A stretch of DNA of 10,297 nt from assembly GCA_031257955.1 (NCBI GenBank), contig JAIRNQ010000261.1:1-10297 (forward strand). Direction: 5' to 3'. A program made the position numbers and the translations under genes. The notes beneath the pieces were generated by a model. That model saw nothing but the letters and a program-made list of their open reading frames with translations. It was not told where the DNA came from and did not search any database. Position 1 is the stretch's first letter. Each line of letters begins with the position of its first letter. Below are positions 6,259 to 10,297 of this stretch, piece by piece. The stretch comes from Deltaproteobacteria bacterium. GTDB lineage: Bacteria; Desulfobacterota; Desulfarculia; Adiutricales; Adiutricaceae.

Positions 6259-7728
6259 TTAGAGACCGGAGGGCATCTCCTCGAGGAACTTGGCCACCAG
6301 GCGTTCCTGCCAGTCGCCGACGGGTTTGAGGCGGCCCAGGAAGAAACGGAGGGTTTTGGGTTCGTCCTCGAAGACGAGGCCGCCAACCAAGTCGCGGTGG
6401 CGGTAGAGCCAGCCGATCCGGTCGGCGGCGTATTTGAGCTGGGAGTGGGAGAAGACCCGTTTGGGCACGGCCAGGCGGACCAGCTCCATGTTGGAGAGGT
6501 GTTCGCTGCCGTCGGGGTTGCGGGACTCGGACAAGGTCCCCCTCTCCATGCCCCTGACCCCGCTGACGAGATAGATGGCCGAGGCCAGCGCCGCCGCCGG
6601 GTATTGATCCTGGGGCACTTGGGGAATGAAGCGGGAGGCGTCCACGTGGCAGCCCAGCCCGCCAAAGGGGGTCACCACCGGAACGTCCTTGGCCGTAAGC
6701 TCTTGGCCCAGGGCCTCGACGAAAAGTGGCGTCTGGCTGATATTATGGATGTCCAGGGTCTCCCGGATGCCCACGGCCATGGCCTCCATCTCCCGGACCG
6801 ACATGCCCCCATAGGTCAGAAAGCCTTCGTAAAGGGGAACCAAGTCCCTCAGGCGTAGGTACTCGTCCCTTTTGGGGGTGCAGATGCCCCCGCCGCGGGC
6901 GCAGCCCAACTTGCGGCCGGAAAAGTAAATTATGTCCATGAGGGAGGCGATTTCTTTGACCAAATCGCCAAGGGGCCTATTTAAACACTCTTTCTCGCGG
7001 GTTTTGATAAAAAACAGGTTATCGGCCAAGAGGGAGGCGTCATAGATGAGCCGGATGCCGTTTTTGCGGCAGTAGGCCGAAACTTCGCGCATATTGGCCA
7101 AAGAAACCGGCTGGCCGCCGATCAAATTGGTGCCGGCCTCGATGCGGGCGAAGGCGATCTTGGAAGGCCCCCCGGCTTCGTTTACCAGGGCGTCGAATTT
7201 GGCCAGATCGTAGTCGCCCTTGAAGGGCAGATCGCTGACGGTCTTAAGGCCGGCGTCGCTTATGGCTTCCAGCACCCGGCCGCCCCTTAGGAGCACATGG
7301 GCCTTGGTGGTGGTGAAATGGTAGTTGGTAATGACCGTCGGGGTCTCCGGGGAGACGTAGGTGCTGGCAATGATGTTTTCGCAGGCCCGCCCCTGGTGGG
7401 CCGGTAGGAAGTACTCGACCCCGAAGAACTCCTGGATGGTTTTTTCCAGGCGGTAGAAGGTCTCCGAGCCGGCGTAACTGTCGTCGGCCATCAGCATGGC
7501 GGCGTATTGGGCCTCGCTCATGGCGTTGACGCCGCTGTCGGTCAGCATGTCCAAAAAAACGTCCCTGTTGGGCAGGAGGAAGGTATTGTTTCCGGTCCGG
7601 GTCAAAACCCCAAGCCGCTCCTTGGCCGGGATCAAGTGGACGCGTTGGACCATGCGGGCCTTGTGCATCTCTAGGGGAAGGTTTTCGCCGGAGAAAAAAG
7701 TCACCCGGGTGTAAGTACAGTCTGACAT
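6259..7728 (-). CDS. PLP-dependent beta-eliminating lyase, tyrosine phenol-lyase/tryptophanase family
   Basis: The 489-residue product aligns from memory along its length with tyrosine phenol-lyase (TPL, 456 residues) and less closely with tryptophanase. Conserved: Y85 (TPL Y71), R114 in HQGR (R100), N201 in TNLIGGQPVS (N185), D230 (D214), the PLP lysine K273 in SGRK (K257) and the carboxylate-binding R418 (R404). R396 in MERG and F462 in LRFF match TPL R381 and F448. These positions distinguish TPL from tryptophanase, which has Ile and His there, so a phenol-lyase-like specificity is the better guess. Such enzymes split the amino acid into ammonium, pyruvate and phenol (or indole) in the cytosol. 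Odd: the TPL motif DATR is DASL, so the Arg217 equivalent is Leu233, and SGKKD is SGRKLG. ATG 7728 is preceded by GAGG four bases upstream. It has its own terminator. Substrate remains unproven. Confidence 0.85.
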   Translation of the reverse strand: MSDCTYTRVTFFSGENLPLEMHKARMVQRVHLIPAKERLGVLTRTGNNTFLLPNRDVFLDMLTDSGVNAMSEAQYAAMLMADDSYAGSETFYRLEKTIQEFFGVEYFLPAHQGRACENIIASTYVSPETPTVITNYHFTTTKAHVLLRGGRVLEAISDAGLKTVSDLPFKGDYDLAKFDALVNEAGGPSKIAFARIEAGTNLIGGQPVSLANMREVSAYCRKNGIRLIYDASLLADNLFFIKTREKECLNRPLGDLVKEIASLMDIIYFSGRKLGCARGGGICTPKRDEYLRLRDLVPLYEGFLTYGGMSVREMEAMAVGIRETLDIHNISQTPLFVEALGQELTAKDVPVVTPFGGLGCHVDASRFIPQVPQDQYPAAALASAIYLVSGVRGMERGTLSESRNPDGSEHLSNMELVRLAVPKRVFSHSQLKYAADRIGWLYRHRDLVGGLVFEDEPKTLRFFLGRLKPVGDWQERLVAKFLEEMPSGL

Positions 7729-7732
7729 GTCG

Positions 7733-7736
7733 CCTC
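7733..7736 (-). promoter_or_regulatory. Ribosome binding site of the lyase
   Basis: On the minus strand GAGG lies four bases before the ATG at 7728. It is rather close but is the only purine-rich site available and supports this start over later in-frame Met codons (residue 21 or 26). An A8 tract sits immediately upstream. Confidence 0.5.
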
Positions 7737-8038
7737 AACTTTTTTTTGCCGCGTCCAAAAAGGCCCCAAACGAAAAGCCAAAGCTAGGGTCGGGACTGTT
7801 TTTTTTGCGTCGCTGGTTGTATTTTTCTCGATTAAGCCCACCGAAGGGCTCTATTGCCTTCGCCCCGCCTTCGGTTTTACCGATCGGCCGGGACAAAATC
7901 GGGCCTGGCCCGGCGCCAAAATTGGCGCCGGCCGCGATTGGAACGGATTGGGATTGAGTCGTCCTCGGGCCAGTCGTCGTTGGGTTAACCGTTTTTCCGC
8001 TTTGGCGTATTTAGGCGTCGTCCGTTTGGCCGTATTGG
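7737..8038. other. Intergenic leader of the lyase with hairpins and two T8 tracts
   Basis: No gene is seen. The stretch holds a 22-base hairpin palindrome at 7910-7931 (CCGGCGCC-AAAATT-GGCGCCGG) and small stems at 7871-7883 (TCGGT-TTT-ACCGA) and 7835-7850 (AGCCC/GGGCT). It also has two T8 runs at 7740-7747 and 7799-7806, which read as A8 on the lyase coding strand. No short leader ORF with an ATG precedes the lyase on the minus strand, so a tnaC-like leader peptide is not supported. I found no convincing promoter. Confidence 0.5.
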
Positions 8039-8064
8039 CCCTTTCGCGGCTTTGGGCGAAAGGG
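8039..8064 (-). terminator. Hairpin directly after the SPOR/VWA lipoprotein stop codon
   Basis: A nine-pair stem, CCCTTTCGC (8039-8047) with GCGAAAGGG (8056-8064), and an eight-base loop begin immediately after the TGA of the upstream gene. No T tract follows on the minus strand, so it is not a classical intrinsic terminator. It could stabilise the 3' end of the mRNA or act as a weak or factor-assisted terminator. Confidence 0.4.
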
Positions 8065-9672
8065 TCAGCGGCTAAAGACGGTTTTGACGAAGGTCTCAAA
8101 ATAGCCGTTGTCGAACAGAAGCCGGCAGCCGTTCCAGGCCTGGCCCGTGCCGGCGGTCTTGGCCAGGGTCTCGGCCAGTCGCCAGCCTTGATCGTCGGTG
8201 TCGCCGTAGACCACGAAAACCCTGAGCGAGCTTCCGTACTGACCCTTGAGGTTCCCCAGCGAGGCGACGGTCTTGGAGGCGTCGGAAGGGAAGCCAAACT
8301 CGGAGTAAAGAATCACCGTCTTTCGGCCGGGGATGGCGGCCAGCTCGGTCAGGGCGTCCAGGGCCGGGCTCATGGGCACCGGATCGGGGCTCACCTTCAG
8401 GTTTTTTATCCGAGACATCATGTCCGGCCGGTTATAAAGGACCGGGCCGTAGGCCGACTTGGCCTGGGTGTACTCGCTGTCGTCGCCGGTAAAGAAAGCC
8501 TTGACGGGTCTGGTCACCCTGGCGGCCAGGCCGTCGGCCTCCCTGAAGCTTATGGGCTTTACGGCCACGAGGATCCCGGAATCGGGGATGTAGCCTATTA
8601 GCCGTTCCAGACAAGTCCTCAGGCGTCCCGCCTGGGAATAGCCGGCGCAAGCCGAGGCGTCCTCGCGGTCGCTTTCGGGGGCCTTGCGGCCCCAGGCCCC
8701 TTTTACCCCGGAGGTGTCGACCAAAAACACCAGGCCTTCCTGGCTTAACGCCGAGGCCCGGGCGCGCTCGATCTCTTCGGGCGGGGCTTTGTAGTTCCTA
8801 CGATCCGAGGGCTGGGCCAAGATGACCCGGTACCACATGCCGCCCGATTCCGTCTCGGTCACCACCGAGGCCGGCCAACCGGCCGCGGTCAGGCGCTCGG
8901 CCTCGCGCTGGGCCTCCAAGGAGTCCCTGAAGCTCCCCACGAAGCGGCCTTTAACCATGTTTTTAAAGCCCTGTCCGGTAACGGCGGGCGAACTTGGGGA
9001 CAGGGGTTGCCCGGCCTTGTCCTGGGCGGCCTGGGTGACTATTTCGCTGGTCTTAACCAGCCTTTCCGTCTGGGCCGCCGCCTGGCCCATTTCCCCGGGA
9101 TTGTCCGAGGGCACGATCTGCCAGTTGCTTATCTGGCCTTGGGCCTGGAGAAGCTTGCCCAATTTCTCGGCGTCCTCGCGTTCCCCGAAAAGCCCGACCA
9201 TAACCAGCCAATAGTCGCCGATGGGTTTGCCGCCCCCGAGGGCCCTTTGCACCAGCGACTTTCTGACCGTAAAGGAGGCCCAGCCAATCTTTTGGAAGGC
9301 GGCCACGCTCTTTCGCGCCGGGGCCTCGTCCAAGAAACTGCCCACCCACAGGGTAAAGAAATCGGCCCTAATGCCCGTCTCGGCCGGGGCCACCCCGGCG
9401 AGGGCCTCCCCACCGGACACCCGCAGCGAGGCCGGGTTGGCCGGAGTGGCGCCGGGGGAGGCCGATCCCGAGGCCGCCGTTCCGGCGGCCGTTCCGCCGC
9501 CTTTTGGGCCGCAGCCAACGGCCAAGGCCAAGGCCAGGCCGGCCAATAGCGCCAGGGCCAAGGCCCCGCTCCGAGACCGCGTCCCGGTCCGGGGATTATT
9601 TCGGTAGTGATTATTCTTCAAGCCAACAACCGCCGCCTGGGTATCGTCGAACTGGCCTTGGGGAACGGACAA
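8065..9672 (-). CDS. Lipoprotein with two SPOR-like segments and a degenerate VWA-like domain
   Basis: The frame gives 535 residues from a TTG at 9672. A second TTG at 9621 (residue 18) would give a shorter n-region and is a credible alternative; neither has a strong ribosome site. Residues 37-54 are a hydrophobic signal ending AVGC, a lipobox-like site making Cys54 the likely lipidated residue. A low-complexity Gly/Ala/Ser/Pro linker follows (57-103). Residues 105-189 (LWVGSF ... YWLVMVGLF) and 241-286 (GRFVGSFRDSLEAQ ... MWYRVILA) have the pattern of SPOR repeats, which bind denuded glycan at division sites. Residues about 312-533 resemble a von Willebrand A fold: LVFLVDTSGV at 314-323, PMSPALDAL at 433-441, KTVILYSEFG at 451-460. 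The metal-site consensus DxSxS/T/D appears altered (DTSGV, Ser for Thr, Glu for Asp). A cell-envelope or division role is inference. Confidence 0.72.
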   Translation of the reverse strand: MSVPQGQFDDTQAAVVGLKNNHYRNNPRTGTRSRSGALALALLAGLALALAVGCGPKGGGTAAGTAASGSASPGATPANPASLRVSGGEALAGVAPAETGIRADFFTLWVGSFLDEAPARKSVAAFQKIGWASFTVRKSLVQRALGGGKPIGDYWLVMVGLFGEREDAEKLGKLLQAQGQISNWQIVPSDNPGEMGQAAAQTERLVKTSEIVTQAAQDKAGQPLSPSSPAVTGQGFKNMVKGRFVGSFRDSLEAQREAERLTAAGWPASVVTETESGGMWYRVILAQPSDRRNYKAPPEEIERARASALSQEGLVFLVDTSGVKGAWGRKAPESDREDASACAGYSQAGRLRTCLERLIGYIPDSGILVAVKPISFREADGLAARVTRPVKAFFTGDDSEYTQAKSAYGPVLYNRPDMMSRIKNLKVSPDPVPMSPALDALTELAAIPGRKTVILYSEFGFPSDASKTVASLGNLKGQYGSSLRVFVVYGDTDDQGWRLAETLAKTAGTGQAWNGCRLLFDNGYFETFVKTVFSR

Positions 9673-9735
9673 AGGGCCCGGCCGGCGGCCCGGAAGGTCC
9701 CTCCCAAAAAAAAGCCGGTTTTCTCACGCCATTGA

Positions 9736-9764
9736 AATATACCCTAAACTTAAGGACAAATCAA
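9736..9764 (-). promoter_or_regulatory. Sigma70-type promoter of the SPOR/VWA lipoprotein gene
   Basis: On the minus strand TTGATT (9764-9759) and TATATT (9741-9736) are separated by 17 bases, inside the only AT-rich patch of this spacer. Transcription would begin near 9729, about 57 bases before TTG 9672 and 108 before TTG 9621. A GGGAGGG sequence (minus strand, about 9707-9701) follows in the leader but has no usual start codon at the right distance. Confidence 0.55.
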
Positions 9765-10107
9765 ATTTTGGACCACATTGTCCCCCTTCGGTACCCGGCC
9801 GGCCCGGTACCCCGGGCCCCGGGCTCGGGCCCGGAGATCGGGCCCTGAAATCGGACCCTGAGATTGGACACTGGAATCGGGCCCTGGGATTGGGCCCGGG
9901 GTTGGCCTTGGAGGTCTGGCCGGAAAGGCCCTTTAAACGGCCGGAAAGGCCCCTGAGAGCCACGCTGGCTTGGTCAAGGTAGGGTAAGGTGGGGGAGGCG
10001 GTCCAAGGGCCGTAAAAGGCCTCTGGACGGGTCGAAGGCCCAAGGCGGATCGCCACCAAGGCCTAAGGCCAGGACCAAGATGGAGCGAGGGATGGCGCGA
10101 GGGGGGG
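9765..10107. other. GC-rich intergenic spacer with repeats, no gene seen
   Basis: Contains clustered KpnI/ApaI-like palindromes (GGTACC at 9790-9795 and 9806-9811, runs of GGGCCC), the 13-bp tandem repeat, a 14-base direct repeat GGCCGGAAAGGCCC at 9918-9931 and 9939-9952, and further GGCC words. A minus-strand open frame here codes for low-complexity Pro/Gly/Ser sequence without a ribosome site. No intrinsic terminator is seen for the gene ending at 10108. Confidence 0.6.
9834..9898. repeat. Five tandem copies of a 13-bp unit, consensus GRRATYGGGCCCT
   Basis: Copies at 9834-9846 (GAGATCGGGCCCT), 9847-9859 (GAAATCGGACCCT), 9860-9872 (GAGATTGGACACT), 9873-9885 (GGAATCGGGCCCT) and 9886-9898 (GGGATTGGGCCCG). 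They are head to tail with no gaps; each differs from its neighbours at a few positions, so the array is not freshly expanded. It lies 70 bases upstream of the -35 of the lipoprotein promoter. Function unknown. Confidence 0.8.
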
Positions 10108-10297
10108 TTAACCGTCGACGAGTTGGCCTTGGCTGATTAGCTCGGAGAGGCCCAGAGCGCCCTCGGTGTAGGCCGGGGCCCGGTGGCAGTAGAGGACGCG
10201 CTCGATAACGAAGGAATCAAAGCCGAAGGCGCTCAGATCGGTCAGGTAGACGGTCAGATCCGAGGCCTTGAAGGGGGGTTGGAAGCCGACCTGGAAG
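10108..10297 (-). CDS. Unrecognised protein, C-terminal 62 residues (cut by window edge)
   Basis: The frame enters from the right edge and ends at TAA 10110-10108. The visible end includes PPFKASDLTVYLTDLSAFGF, then DSFVIERVLYCHRAP, and ends SQGQLVDG. It has balanced amino-acid composition, GC-rich third positions like the neighbouring genes, and no low-complexity sequence, so it is very likely real coding sequence. The alternating hydrophobic pattern suggests a mixed alpha/beta globular end; one Cys and one His lie adjacent in YCH. I do not recognise the family. It is on the same strand as the lipoprotein gene but 435 bases away, and the latter has its own promoter, so co-transcription is doubtful. 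Confidence 0.65.
   Translation of the reverse strand, partial: FQVGFQPPFKASDLTVYLTDLSAFGFDSFVIERVLYCHRAPAYTEGALGLSELISQGQLVDG

Noticed and set aside
4779..6665. A 628-residue open frame on the minus strand across the autotransporter barrel and the lyase 3' end
   Set aside because: It spans two well-supported genes and both terminators. Its product is low-complexity Pro/Ser/Arg at one end and a mirror of barrel codons at the other, and it has no ribosome site. It is an artefact of GC-biased codon use.
6025..6858. A 277-residue plus-strand frame opposite the lyase
   Set aside because: It runs through the strong terminator of the autotransporter and lies antisense to conserved lyase codons. 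The product has no recognisable domain.
7729..8064. A tnaC-like leader peptide controlling the lyase
   Set aside because: No ATG-initiated short frame with Trp or Pro stall residues exists on the minus strand in the leader.
7948..8601. A 217-residue plus-strand frame antisense to the VWA-like domain
   Set aside because: It is Gly/Val/Ala/Arg-rich shadow coding opposite a frame with clear protein character, with no ribosome site.
9834..9898. CRISPR array
   Set aside because: The unit is 13 bp with no spacers between copies, so it is a simple tandem repeat.

Overview
The window reads as a GC-rich, Gram-negative bacterial chromosome. Support comes from a type V autotransporter with an outer-membrane beta-barrel, a lipoprotein with SPOR-like domains, and a PBP1C-type murein synthase. 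The gene styles and the long, GGCC-rich, gene-poor spacers suggest a Desulfobacterota (deltaproteobacterial) lineage, possibly gut-associated, but there is no rRNA or marker gene here to prove it. Coding density is low: about 1.8 kb (470-2270) holds no convincing intact gene.

Layout from left to right. Positions 1-298 (minus) carry the N-terminus of a class A penicillin-binding protein (PBP1C type), cut by the window edge. A repeat-bearing leader and an extended -10 promoter (461-469) lie upstream of it. Positions 470-2270 are a mosaic of C-rich spacer, a short remnant with a helix-turn-helix look (741-920), an AT-rich island (1385-1700) with two sigma70-type promoters (one matching TTGACA-17-TATAAT exactly), an orphan minus-strand terminator (2083-2105) and a dyad just upstream of the next gene. 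Positions 2274-6035 (plus) encode a 1253-residue autotransporter: signal peptide, a passenger with twelve N-x-V-x-I repeats, a helical linker and a C-terminal barrel ending in Phe. Base composition changes sharply at the passenger/barrel junction.

Two back-to-back intrinsic terminators (6067-6105 plus, 6128-6177 minus) separate it from three minus-strand genes. These are a PLP-dependent beta-eliminating lyase closest to tyrosine phenol-lyase (6259-7728), a lipoprotein with two SPOR-like segments and a degenerate von Willebrand A-like domain (8065-9672, own promoter at 9736-9764), and the C-terminal end of an unrecognised protein (10108-10297). A spacer with a 13-bp tandem repeat (9834-9898) lies between the last two.

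No single operon is apparent: each gene has its own leader or promoter region. Three of the products act at or in the envelope (murein synthesis, SPOR-like lipoprotein, surface autotransporter), while the lyase is a cytosolic amino-acid-degrading enzyme. I found no CRISPR array, tRNA, rRNA, transposase or recognisable defence system. The items most worth a second look are the repeat passenger with its composition break, the divergent lyase, the SPOR/VWA lipoprotein, and the promoter and terminator that have no gene.
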